A stretch of 7,685 nt of DNA from Thermodesulfovibrionales bacterium (GTDB taxonomy: Bacteria > Nitrospirota > Thermodesulfovibrionia > Thermodesulfovibrionales > SM23-35), in assembly GCA_020053565.1 (NCBI GenBank), contig JAGVMY010000060.1, positions 1 through 7,685 on the forward strand. Reading direction: 5' to 3'. The notes beneath the pieces are model-generated. The model was not told the DNA's origin, did no database searches, and saw only the letters and a program-made list of their open reading frames with translations. Made by a program: the position numbers and the translations under genes. Below are positions 1 to 6,096 of the stretch, one piece after another. Numbering within the stretch: position 1 is the stretch's first letter; every line of letters starts with the position of its first letter.

Positions 1-1282
1 CAAAAATCTCGAGGGGTTGATTCTCTATGAGTGCAGTTATAGCCCTCTCAAGCGACACCTTCGCATTCTCTATCGAAATCTTATGCCTGAGATTTGTAAC
101 CACAACCCCTTCCCTTTCTTCTTTCCAGTCTTTAAGGCATGTGTTGAAAATCCTTTCTTTAAGCTCTTCAAGGCCATCACCTCTGGTCGCAGAAATACTC
201 ATGATATTTGTATTGTTTGGCGCAAGACAAGAGTTTAGTTCAACCTTGTCAACTACTGCAGGCAGGTCACACTTATTCATGACAACAATTACATTTTTGC
301 CCTTTATCTTCTCCATAACCTTAAAATCCTCATCCTTGAGAGGTTCACTGCTGTCAAAAATGGGAATCACAAGGTCAGCATTCTCAATACTCTGAAGACT
401 CCTTCTCACACCTTCCTTCTCAGCGATATCCTGTACTGCCCTTATCCCTGCTGTGTCCATAATCCTCAGAGGAAGACCATTTATATTCAGGTACTCTTCG
501 ATCACATCCCTTGTGGTACCTGGAATTTCTGTCACTATTGCCCTGTCTTTTTGAAGAAGTGCATTGAGGAGAGATGACTTCCCCACATTTGGTCTCCCCA
601 CAATTGCTGTTGAAAGTCCTTCTCTGAAGAATCTTGCCTCATCATAAGTAGTAAGAAGTTTCTTGAGCTCTCTTTCAATCTCTTTCATTGAATCTAACAT
701 CTCCTGTTTTGACGCCGTCTCTATTTCATCTTCAGGAAAATCTATATATGCCTCTACATGCGCACAGAGTTCTGTCAATCTGTCCCTCAGTATCGTTACT
801 TTCTCAGAAAGGCCGCCTTGGAGCTGTTCAATTGCGATTTTTCTGCTTTCATCGGTTTTAGACCTTATGAGATCAAGTACTGCCTCTGCCTGAATGAGGT
901 CTATCCTCCCATTTAAAAATGCCCTTTTGGTAAACTCTCCAGGGTCTGCAAGTCTCGCACCCTGCTTCAGTACAAGCTCAAGGGTCTTTCTCAGGGTAAC
1001 CATCCCTCCATGACAGTTTATCTCTACGACATCTTCTCTTGTATAAGAGTGCGGAGCGCGCATAATGGTGACAAGCACTTCATCAATCTTATTGCCAGTT
1101 GATGGGTCTTTTATATAGCCGTAGAGTACTCTGTACGATTGAGAATCCTTGATGGATTTATTTTTAGACATAAAGATTCTTTCTGCTATTTTTATCGAGT
1201 CCTTCCCGCTCAGTCTCACAATACCTATTCCCCCTTCACCGAGGGGAGTGGATATTGCAGCTATGGTGTCATCGGTAAACAT
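1..1282 (-). CDS. mnmE: MnmE (TrmE), tRNA uridine-34 modification GTPase, C-terminus cut by window edge
   Basis: MnmE works with MnmG to install the (carboxymethyl)aminomethyl group on wobble uridine 34 of certain tRNAs, using folate and GTP hydrolysis. 427 codons are visible; the family is usually about 450-460 residues, so roughly the last 30, including the C-terminal C-[ILV]-G-K motif, lie outside the window. The start MFTDDTIAAISTPLGEGG gives the N-terminal folate-binding domain, followed by TREDVVEINCHGG and the helical-domain hallmark PGEFTKRAFLNGRIDL. The inserted G domain is complete in its visible motifs: P-loop GRPNVGKSS at 229-237, GTTRD at 255-259, DTAGIR at 276-281 and NKCD at 336-339. 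The reading frame is unbroken. ATG at 1282 is chosen because it matches the family N-terminus; no Shine-Dalgarno is seen before it. It is the last gene of the rpmH cluster, 50 nt after yidC. The assignment is very secure. Confidence 0.97.
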   Translation of the reverse strand, partial: MFTDDTIAAISTPLGEGGIGIVRLSGKDSIKIAERIFMSKNKSIKDSQSYRVLYGYIKDPSTGNKIDEVLVTIMRAPHSYTREDVVEINCHGGMVTLRKTLELVLKQGARLADPGEFTKRAFLNGRIDLIQAEAVLDLIRSKTDESRKIAIEQLQGGLSEKVTILRDRLTELCAHVEAYIDFPEDEIETASKQEMLDSMKEIERELKKLLTTYDEARFFREGLSTAIVGRPNVGKSSLLNALLQKDRAIVTEIPGTTRDVIEEYLNINGLPLRIMDTAGIRAVQDIAEKEGVRRSLQSIENADLVIPIFDSSEPLKDEDFKVMEKIKGKNVIVVMNKCDLPAVVDKVELNSCLAPNNTNIMSISATRGDGLEELKERIFNTCLKDWKEEREGVVVTNLRHKISIENAKVSLERAITALIENQPLEIF

Positions 1283-1289
1283 AGTTAAT

Positions 1290-1295
1290 AGTATA
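1290..1295 (-). promoter_or_regulatory. Possible -10 element immediately before mnmE
   Basis: On the minus strand TATACT is followed by exactly 7 nt and then the mnmE ATG, so transcription from it would begin at or near the start codon. No Shine-Dalgarno precedes this ATG. No convincing -35 hexamer is seen at 16-18 nt upstream, so this may be chance in AT-rich sequence. Confidence 0.2.
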
Positions 1296-1332
1296 ACGCA
1301 GATAAAATCAAAAGGCTTAAATACAGGGAGTT

Positions 1333-2925
1333 TTACGCTGCTTCTTTTGCTTCTTTTGCCAGTTTTCTGTTTGCATAGAACTGCTGGGCAATACTGAAGA
1401 CATTATTCATGAGCCAGTAAAGGACAAGGCCTGATGGAAAATTAAGGAAAATAAAAGTGAATACAATCGGCATAAGCATCATTATCTTGTTCTGGGTCGG
1501 ATCCATTGATGTTGGGGTCATCTTCTGCTGGATTACCATAGTGACGCCCATGAGGAGAGGCAATGGACCTATCGCATACCCACCAATTAAAGGAATCGCC
1601 TCGGGAATATGCCCTAAAAGGGTATCAGGCGCTGAAAGGTCTGTTATCCAGAGAATAAATGGTGCAAACCTCAGTTCTATCGCTATAAGTAGTATATTAT
1701 AAAGTGCAAAAAATACAGGAAGCTGAAGGAGCATCGGGAGACAGCCTCCCAGAGGATTTACCTTGTGTTTTTTATACATCGCCATAGTCTCAGCCTGCAT
1801 CTTCTGCGGGTCTTTCTTATATTTTTCTTTAAGCTCTGCTATCTTTGGTTGTATCTCTTGCATCTTTTTCATTGATTTCTGACTTTTGTTCACGAGCGGG
1901 ATAAATGGTATTCTTACAATGAGAGTAAGCAGGACTATTGCCCATCCATAGTTTCCTAAAACTTTATAAAAGAGCTTCAGTACCCAGAAAAAAGGAATTG
2001 CGATTATCGAGAAAAACCCGAAATCGATGATATGCTCGAGACCTACCTTCAGTGCCTTCAACCTGTCATATTCTTTTGGTCCGGCAAACAGGAAAAAGCT
2101 GTTTGTACCAGATTTGCACTTGAACGCAATAACAGGCGCTTCTGTCTGTTTCCAGACCTTTGCCTCTTCCACACCAGAACGAGGCACAAGGGCGGCTAAG
2201 AAATACTTATCTTCCTGAGCTATCCACTTCAGGCCTTCCTTATAACTCTTGGCTTCACTCAGCTTCTTTGTATCAAATTCGATTCTATCACTCTCTTTAA
2301 GGAGTACAGGCCCAATATGCATTGATGTGTCCTGTTTATCATATATACCGAAATCAGTCCCAACAGTTATCCAGTAGTCAGAAAGCCCTGAGACCTCATC
2401 TTTTATATCAATTGCGTAAGTGTCATTTTGGAATGTATATGTCCTTTTCACAGAGACTCCTGAACCTGCATATTCAAATATAAGTGAGCCTGAGTTTACA
2501 TTCTTATTGAGTTTAATGTCTTTACCTCCGCCAGAGGCAGAAATATGGAAGTTAACGTCCGAGAGGTCAAAGTCCTCTTTTGAACCAATCGCGAGAGGAG
2601 GTTCTATGCCTGGCTCTTTAAGGAGTACCACGTTCTTCCCATTTTTATCCTTATAGCTTTTAAGTTCATAGTATTTTAAGGTTCCGCCTCTTGTAGAAAA
2701 GACAGCAGAATAGAGTTCAGTATCGACCTTAATCTCTTTTTCTTCAGACGGTATAGGCTTAGTTACAGAAGGCTTTATTGGTGTTGACGGTTTAGGCTCT
2801 TCTTTCTTCTCCTCTACCTTTGCCTGTTTCTGAACCTGCTGGGGCTCAGGCTTGAAAAAGAAGTACTGATAAATGAAAAGAACTAAAAATATAAGCATTA
2901 TGGCAAGAACAGTTCTTTTATCCAT
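1333..2925 (-). CDS. yidC: YidC, inner-membrane protein insertase
   Basis: YidC (Oxa1 family) inserts and folds inner-membrane proteins, alone or with SecYEG. At 530 residues it has the length of the diderm type. An N-terminal membrane anchor (about 7-23) is followed by a Pro/Lys/Glu-rich linker (about 26-66), a beta-rich periplasmic domain (about 68-290), and the conserved five-helix core. In the core, FFSIIAIPFFWVLKLFY runs through 304-320. The second membrane helix, 327-345, holds the conserved Arg338 of the hydrophilic groove, and a charged cytoplasmic hairpin (346-390) follows. PLGGCLPMLLQLPVFFALY is at 391-409, and further helices lie near 447-466 and 483-512. The tail is short and basic. 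It starts 2 nt after the yidD stop, which suggests translational coupling; the Shine-Dalgarno (AAAGTAAG) is weak and lies in the end of yidD. The call is very secure. Confidence 0.98.
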   Translation of the reverse strand: MDKRTVLAIMLIFLVLFIYQYFFFKPEPQQVQKQAKVEEKKEEPKPSTPIKPSVTKPIPSEEKEIKVDTELYSAVFSTRGGTLKYYELKSYKDKNGKNVVLLKEPGIEPPLAIGSKEDFDLSDVNFHISASGGGKDIKLNKNVNSGSLIFEYAGSGVSVKRTYTFQNDTYAIDIKDEVSGLSDYWITVGTDFGIYDKQDTSMHIGPVLLKESDRIEFDTKKLSEAKSYKEGLKWIAQEDKYFLAALVPRSGVEEAKVWKQTEAPVIAFKCKSGTNSFFLFAGPKEYDRLKALKVGLEHIIDFGFFSIIAIPFFWVLKLFYKVLGNYGWAIVLLTLIVRIPFIPLVNKSQKSMKKMQEIQPKIAELKEKYKKDPQKMQAETMAMYKKHKVNPLGGCLPMLLQLPVFFALYNILLIAIELRFAPFILWITDLSAPDTLLGHIPEAIPLIGGYAIGPLPLLMGVTMVIQQKMTPTSMDPTQNKIMMLMPIVFTFIFLNFPSGLVLYWLMNNVFSIAQQFYANRKLAKEAKEAA

Positions 2926-2927
2926 TC

Positions 2928-3137
2928 TTACTTTACAGGGTCATACCCGCCGGGATGAAAGGGATGACACCTCAATATCCTCCTTAACGAAAAATAAACC
3001 CCTTTAATGCTCCCATACTTATGTATTGCCTCAATTGAATATTCAGAGCAGGTAGGGGTAAACCTGCAACTCGTGGGAAGTACAGAAGATATAAGATACT
3101 TATACAGCTTTATGAACACTATCAGAATTTTTTTCAT
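2928..3137 (-). CDS. yidD: YidD, membrane protein insertion efficiency factor
   Basis: YidD is a small inner-membrane-associated protein that assists YidC-dependent insertion; its exact mechanism is not established. The 69-residue product has the family signature: a hydrophobic, amphipathic N-terminus (MKKILIVFIKLYKYLISS), then CRFTPTCSEYSIEAI with the paired cysteines, then RRILRCHPFHPGGYDPV at the C-terminus. The frame could also begin at 3182 and give 84 residues. ATG at 3137 is preferred because GAGG lies 7 nt upstream and because MKKIL matches the usual family start. With this start it overlaps the end of rnpA by 38 nt in another frame. It is 2 nt from yidC, its functional partner. Confidence 0.95.
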   Translation of the reverse strand: MKKILIVFIKLYKYLISSVLPTSCRFTPTCSEYSIEAIHKYGSIKGVYFSLRRILRCHPFHPGGYDPVK

Positions 3138-3420
3138 AAATAAGCCTCGACAGAAATCGTTTAATATCTTGCAAGAACTCATCCAAACTACCCTCTACAG
3201 AGGTCTTTCTTGCAACAATAACTAAATCATAACTCAAAGGAAAGTCATGTAAGAGCTTCCTCATCGCTTCTCTTAGAAGACGTTTTAGCCTGTTTCGCGT
3301 CACCGCTATTCCAACCTTTTTACTCACAGAAAGGCCAAAACGATTACATTTGAGCTCATTGGGCCGTGCGTACATAATAAGATTCTTTGAAGAGAAGGTG
3401 CTTCCTTCTTTAAAGACCAC
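3100..3420 (-). CDS. rnpA: RnpA, protein component of ribonuclease P (5' end uncertain)
   Basis: RnpA binds the catalytic RNase P RNA and the 5' leader of pre-tRNA during tRNA maturation. The frame shows RFGLSVSKKVG followed by the RNA-binding signature RNRLKRLLRE at residues 42-51 (counted from GTG at 3420), then the YDLVIVARK strand. The call is certain; the start is not. GTG at 3420 is the first legal start, yet the frame stays open upstream to 3516. The upstream residues ERKKFLRTLTRRQEFD look like the normal family N-terminus, including the first Phe of the F-x-x-V-F pair. None of the 32 upstream codons is ATG, GTG or TTG, and no Shine-Dalgarno precedes GTG 3420. The real protein is probably 15-20 residues longer. 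It lies between rpmH and yidD, as in most bacteria. Confidence 0.93.
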   Translation of the reverse strand: MVFKEGSTFSSKNLIMYARPNELKCNRFGLSVSKKVGIAVTRNRLKRLLREAMRKLLHDFPLSYDLVIVARKTSVEGSLDEFLQDIKRFLSRLIYEKNSDSVHKAV

Positions 3421-3439
3421 GTCAAATTCTTGTCGTCTT

Positions 3440-3480
3440 GTTAACGTGCGTAAAAATTTTTTACGCTCTACACAGTTAAC
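3440..3480 (-). repeat. Nested palindrome at the rpmH/rnpA junction
   Basis: The core is a near-perfect palindrome at 3448-3466: GCGTAAAAA (3448-3456), one centre base, TTTTTACGC (3458-3466). It is flanked by two copies of GTTAAC, at 3440-3445 and 3475-3480, which can also pair. It begins 1 nt after the rpmH stop on the transcribed strand and covers the codons where the RnpA N-terminus should begin. RNA could form a hairpin with GCGU/ACGC and GUUAAC blocks. It is AT-rich and therefore weak, so a terminator role is doubtful; a role in coupling L34 and RnpA translation is speculative. Confidence 0.6.
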
Positions 3481-3608
3481 TTTTTTCGCCCTCTGTTCCT
3501 TCTCCTCTTGAGAACTTTACGCCCACCTGAGGAGCTCATCCTCTCAAGAAAGCCATGAACCCTTTTCCGCTTTATGTTATGTGGATGGAATGTAGTATAT
3601 GTTCCCAT
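3468..3608 (-). CDS. rpmH: 50S ribosomal protein L34
   Basis: This is a 46-residue protein of the large ribosomal subunit. The core HNIKRKRVHGFLERM, followed by SSSGGRKVLKRRRNRGRKKLTV, matches the L34 family over its whole length, with the usual high Arg/Lys content. The N-terminus (MGTYTTFHPHN) is a little longer than the common MKRTYQPSN form. ATG at 3608 is supported by AAAGGA 5 nt upstream and by a strong promoter just before it. The stop TAG at 3470-3468 lies inside the open frame that continues into rnpA. As the first gene of the cluster it likely sets transcription of rnpA, yidD, yidC and mnmE. Confidence 0.97.
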   Translation of the reverse strand: MGTYTTFHPHNIKRKRVHGFLERMSSSGGRKVLKRRRNRGRKKLTV

Positions 3609-3762
3609 ACTCGTCCTTTAGGTAAAGAAGATTATAAATTTTTATTGAAAATAAAGTCAAGCTTCACGTTGCTCAAGTCGTTTGAATTTACTATTTATAC
3701 CATGATAAGATATTTTATTGAAAAGATATTTCATTCTCTTCTACAGGACTTTTAAAAAATAA
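3609..3762. other. Divergent intergenic region between rpmH and the DUF1015 gene
   Basis: This AT-rich 154 nt stretch must hold promoters for both directions. The minus-strand promoter is clear. For the plus strand only a weak candidate is seen: TTGAAT at 3682-3687, 16 nt, GATAAG at 3704-3709. An 11-bp direct repeat TTTATTGAAAA occurs at 3641-3651 and 3714-3724. No TTATCCACA-type DnaA boxes are seen here, so it does not look like an origin even though rpmH often lies near one. Confidence 0.5.
3631..3660 (-). promoter_or_regulatory. Sigma70-type promoter of the rpmH cluster
   Basis: On the minus strand a -35 TTGACT (3660-3655) and a perfect -10 TATAAT (3636-3631) are separated by 18 nt. Predicted transcription start is about 3624, leaving a short leader of some 15 nt that contains the Shine-Dalgarno AAAGGA. 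The spacer and flanks are AT-rich. Position directly before rpmH supports the call. Confidence 0.75.
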
Positions 3763-4998
3763 ATGGCTGAAATAATTCCTTTCAAAGGAATCCTTTACAA
3801 CGTATCAAAGGTATCTATCGGGGATGTGTTGGCTCCTCCTTACGATATCATCACGCCTGAACACCAGGAAGAGTTATATAGAAAAAGCCCTTTTAACATT
3901 GTAAGGATTGACTTTGGCAAAGAACAACCTGGAGATGATGAAACAGATAATAAGCACACAAGGTCCAAGAAATATTTAGAGGCATGGATAAAGGAGGGAA
4001 TACTTATCAGGAGCGAAAAACCCTCATTCTATGCATATGAAATGTCCTATAGAATAAATGGAGAAGTAAAAAGGCTCCTGGGTTTCCTTGGGCTTGTAAA
4101 AATAGAGGAATTGGGTAAAGGCACTATTTATCCCCATGAGTGCACCTATTCTAAACCAAAAACAGACCGACTGAACCTTCTAAGATCATGTGAGGCAAAC
4201 ACAAGTCCGATATTCTCCCTTTATAAGAGTTCTGAGAAAGATGTATTGTCTCTGCTTTCAAGAATTGCCTTGGCAAAGCCATATATCGAGGCGCATGACA
4301 CCGGGGGAGCTCTTCACAGGCTGTGGCAGATTGACGAAAAAAAGGATAGTGAGATCATCACAAAGGAACTTGACAGTAAACCCATTTTTATTGCAGATGG
4401 ACACCATAGATATGAAACAGCCTTTGAGTTTCAGAAGGAAATGAAAGAAAAGAGACCATCTTCCACCGGCAATGAGCCCTTTAATTATGTCCTTATGTTT
4501 CTTGCGAATATAGGAGATGAGGGGCTCACGATACTCCCCACACACAGGCTCGTGAAAGAAATTCCAGATGATACAAATGCACGACTTTCCGAGTTTTTTG
4601 AGATCGAACCGGTTCAGACAGATTTCGAGATTGCAAAGAAAATATCAGGGAGAAATCGTGTCTTTGGCTTCTTTCAGAATGGGGATAACGTCTGGTACCT
4701 TCTCAAATATAAACATGGCACCTTTTCAGAACTTAATTCTGACTTGAGACAGATAGATGTGTTTATCCTGCATGATCTCGTACTGAAAAAAATACTCCAC
4801 GTCAATGATATAGGATACGAGATGGATGTACACAAGGCAGTTGATAAAGTGAGAAAAGGACAGTTTCGTGCAGCTTTTTTTATTAATCCTACAAAAGTCG
4901 AGGATGTTGAACGGGCTGCCCTGTCCTCGGTAAGAATGCCGCCAAAGTCAACGTATTTTTTTCCAAAACTCTTAACAGGAATTGTGATAAAATTGTGA
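3763..4998 (+). CDS. DUF1015 family protein (COG4198-like), function unknown
   Basis: This 411-residue soluble protein belongs to a widespread uncharacterised family. Visible hallmarks are: the start MAEIIPFKGILYN, APPYD at 24-28, SPFNIVRIDFG just after, an HE-containing block at 125-137 (HECTYSKPKTDRL), ADGHHRYET at 211-219, LPTHR at 258-262, and the C-terminal block MPPKSTYFFPKLLTG at 392-406. The length is normal and there is no signal peptide or membrane helix. The DGHHR block resembles a motif of ParB/sulfiredoxin-fold proteins, which include the free serine kinases SerK and SbnI; this is my inference, not a demonstrated activity. The gene stands upstream of gap-pgk with an 87 nt gap. 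ATG 3763 fits the family start; AGGA is 14 nt upstream, a poor Shine-Dalgarno. The last codons overlap an 11-bp tandem duplication. Confidence 0.93.
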   Translation: MAEIIPFKGILYNVSKVSIGDVLAPPYDIITPEHQEELYRKSPFNIVRIDFGKEQPGDDETDNKHTRSKKYLEAWIKEGILIRSEKPSFYAYEMSYRINGEVKRLLGFLGLVKIEELGKGTIYPHECTYSKPKTDRLNLLRSCEANTSPIFSLYKSSEKDVLSLLSRIALAKPYIEAHDTGGALHRLWQIDEKKDSEIITKELDSKPIFIADGHHRYETAFEFQKEMKEKRPSSTGNEPFNYVLMFLANIGDEGLTILPTHRLVKEIPDDTNARLSEFFEIEPVQTDFEIAKKISGRNRVFGFFQNGDNVWYLLKYKHGTFSELNSDLRQIDVFILHDLVLKKILHVNDIGYEMDVHKAVDKVRKGQFRAAFFINPTKVEDVERAALSSVRMPPKSTYFFPKLLTGIVIKL

Positions 4999-5002
4999 TA
5001 AA
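4981..5002 (+). repeat. 11-bp tandem duplication at the end of the DUF1015 gene
   Basis: ATTGTGATAAA occurs twice head to tail (4981-4991 and 4992-5002). The first copy codes for the last residues (I-V-I-K) and the second supplies the TGA stop in a shifted phase. The conserved family C-terminal block ends before the repeat, so protein function is probably unaffected. Confidence 0.8.
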
Positions 5003-5022
5003 TAGGTTTTTAAACAGTTAAT

Positions 5023-5059
5023 CGTTGTCAGTCTTCATTTTTGAGCGATGACTGTAACG
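5023..5059 (+). promoter_or_regulatory. Imperfect inverted repeat in the gap leader
   Basis: CGTT-GT-CAGTC (5023-5033) can pair with GACTG-T-AACG (5050-5059) across a 16 nt loop, giving 5 plus 4 base pairs around a small internal bulge. It lies 26 nt before the gap start. It could be an operator or an RNA hairpin controlling gap-pgk. No U-tract follows, so it is not a terminator for the DUF1015 gene. I could not find a convincing -35/-10 pair for gap. Confidence 0.35.
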
Positions 5060-5072
5060 TAAACATTTTGTA

Positions 5073-5080
5073 AGAGGAGG
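5073..5080 (+). promoter_or_regulatory. Strong ribosome binding site of gap
   Basis: AGAGGAGG stands 5 nt before the ATG at 5086. It is close to a perfect anti-Shine-Dalgarno match and the strongest in the window, consistent with high expression of a central glycolytic enzyme. It fixes the gap start. Confidence 0.9.
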
Positions 5081-5085
5081 TTTGT

Positions 5086-6096
5086 ATGTCAGTGCGTGTT
5101 GCCATTAATGGTTTTGGAAGAATAGGAAGGAGTCTTTTCAGGGTAAGTAAGGGATATAGTGAATTTGACATCATTGCGCTTAATGATCTTACTGATGCCA
5201 AGACCCTTGCCCATCTCCTCAAATACGACTCTGTGCATGGCATATTTGATGCTGAGGTAAGGGCTGGTGACGGAAGTATAATTATTGACGGGAAAGAGAT
5301 CAAAATTCTTGCTGCCACAGAGCCTGAAAAACTGCCATGGAAAGACCTCGGTGTAGACATTGTCGTTGAGTCTACCGGAAGATTCACAGATAGGCCGTCT
5401 GCTGCAAAACATTTAAATGCCGGGGCAAAGTGGGTAATCATCTCAGCTCCTGCAAAGGAACCTGATATCACTGTATGCATGGGCGTAAATGAGGAAATGT
5501 TAGACCCTGTCACCCATAAGGTGATATCAAATGCATCATGTACAACGAACTGTCTTTCACCTGTCGCAAAAGTCATACACAACGAATTCGGAATAATAAG
5601 AGGCTTAATGACCACAATACACTCCTATACAAACGACCAGAGGATACTCGACCTCCCCCATAAAGACCTGCGGAGGGCAAGGGCAGCAGCCCTGAACATG
5701 ATTCCCACGACAACTGGTGCAGCAAAGGCTGTGGGACTTGTGTTACCAGAACTGAAGGGTAAACTTAACGGCCTTTCCATAAGAGTTCCTACACCGAATG
5801 TATCTCTTGTAGACCTTGTGGCTGAGATGGAAAGGGATGCTTCAGTAGAAGAAATGAATGCTGCATTTAAAAGGTCATCTGAGGGACCCATGAAAGGAAT
5901 CCTTCAGTACTTGGAAGAGCCTCTCGTGTCATGTGATTTTAATGGCAACGCACATTCAGCTATAGTGGATTCATCGCAAACCATGGTGCTCGAGGGAAAG
6001 ATGGTGAAGGTTCTCGCGTGGTATGACAATGAGATAGGGTATAGCTCACGGCTCAGAGACCTTATCCTCTACATTATCAAGCGGAGCTCTCTATGA
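5086..6096 (+). CDS. gap: Type I glyceraldehyde-3-phosphate dehydrogenase
   Basis: It interconverts glyceraldehyde 3-phosphate, phosphate and NAD+ with 1,3-bisphosphoglycerate and NADH in the cytosol. The 336 residues are full length. The Rossmann motif NGFGRIG is at 8-14, Asp34 is in the position that binds the NAD ribose, and the active site SNASCTTNC has the catalytic Cys152. The partner His179 is in TTIHSYT, and WYDNEIGYS is near the C-terminus. DLPHKDLRRARAAA carries the Leu-Pro pair seen in NAD-dependent, glycolytic GapA enzymes, whereas NADP-using GapB types differ here. NAD use is therefore likely but inferred. The start is fixed by an excellent Shine-Dalgarno. The stop TGA overlaps the pgk ATG as ATGA, indicating co-translation of consecutive pathway enzymes. 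Confidence 0.98.
   Translation: MSVRVAINGFGRIGRSLFRVSKGYSEFDIIALNDLTDAKTLAHLLKYDSVHGIFDAEVRAGDGSIIIDGKEIKILAATEPEKLPWKDLGVDIVVESTGRFTDRPSAAKHLNAGAKWVIISAPAKEPDITVCMGVNEEMLDPVTHKVISNASCTTNCLSPVAKVIHNEFGIIRGLMTTIHSYTNDQRILDLPHKDLRRARAAALNMIPTTTGAAKAVGLVLPELKGKLNGLSIRVPTPNVSLVDLVAEMERDASVEEMNAAFKRSSEGPMKGILQYLEEPLVSCDFNGNAHSAIVDSSQTMVLEGKMVKVLAWYDNEIGYSSRLRDLILYIIKRSSL

Noticed and set aside
27..395. A 122-codon plus-strand frame at the left edge
   Set aside because: It is antisense to the G-domain region of mnmE, which is clearly coding; Ser/Leu/Phe-rich content is typical of such shadows.
3138..3182. Upstream start of yidD giving 84 residues
   Set aside because: The extra 15 residues do not look like family sequence, and GAGG is correctly spaced only for the ATG at 3137.
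3451..3466. Programmed frameshift or homopolymer indel on the A6/T5 run as an explanation of the missing rnpA start
   Set aside because: Neither alternative frame offers an ATG, GTG or TTG start between its nearby stop and the run, so a single shift there would not restore a start.
3441..3466. Intrinsic terminator between rpmH and rnpA
   Set aside because: The palindrome stem is AT-rich with almost no GC clamp, and the T-run is inside the stem rather than after it.
3555..3755. A plus-strand 66-codon frame in the rpmH/DUF1015 gap
   Set aside because: It overlaps rpmH and its promoter on the other strand, has no Shine-Dalgarno, and shows no family features.
3609..3762. Replication origin next to rpmH
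   Set aside because: No TTATCCACA-like DnaA boxes on either strand and no dnaA or dnaN gene nearby.
5028..5615. A 195-codon open frame antisense to gap
   Set aside because: It lies entirely over the strongly conserved gap gene, has no recognisable domain and no ribosome binding site; it is a codon-bias shadow.
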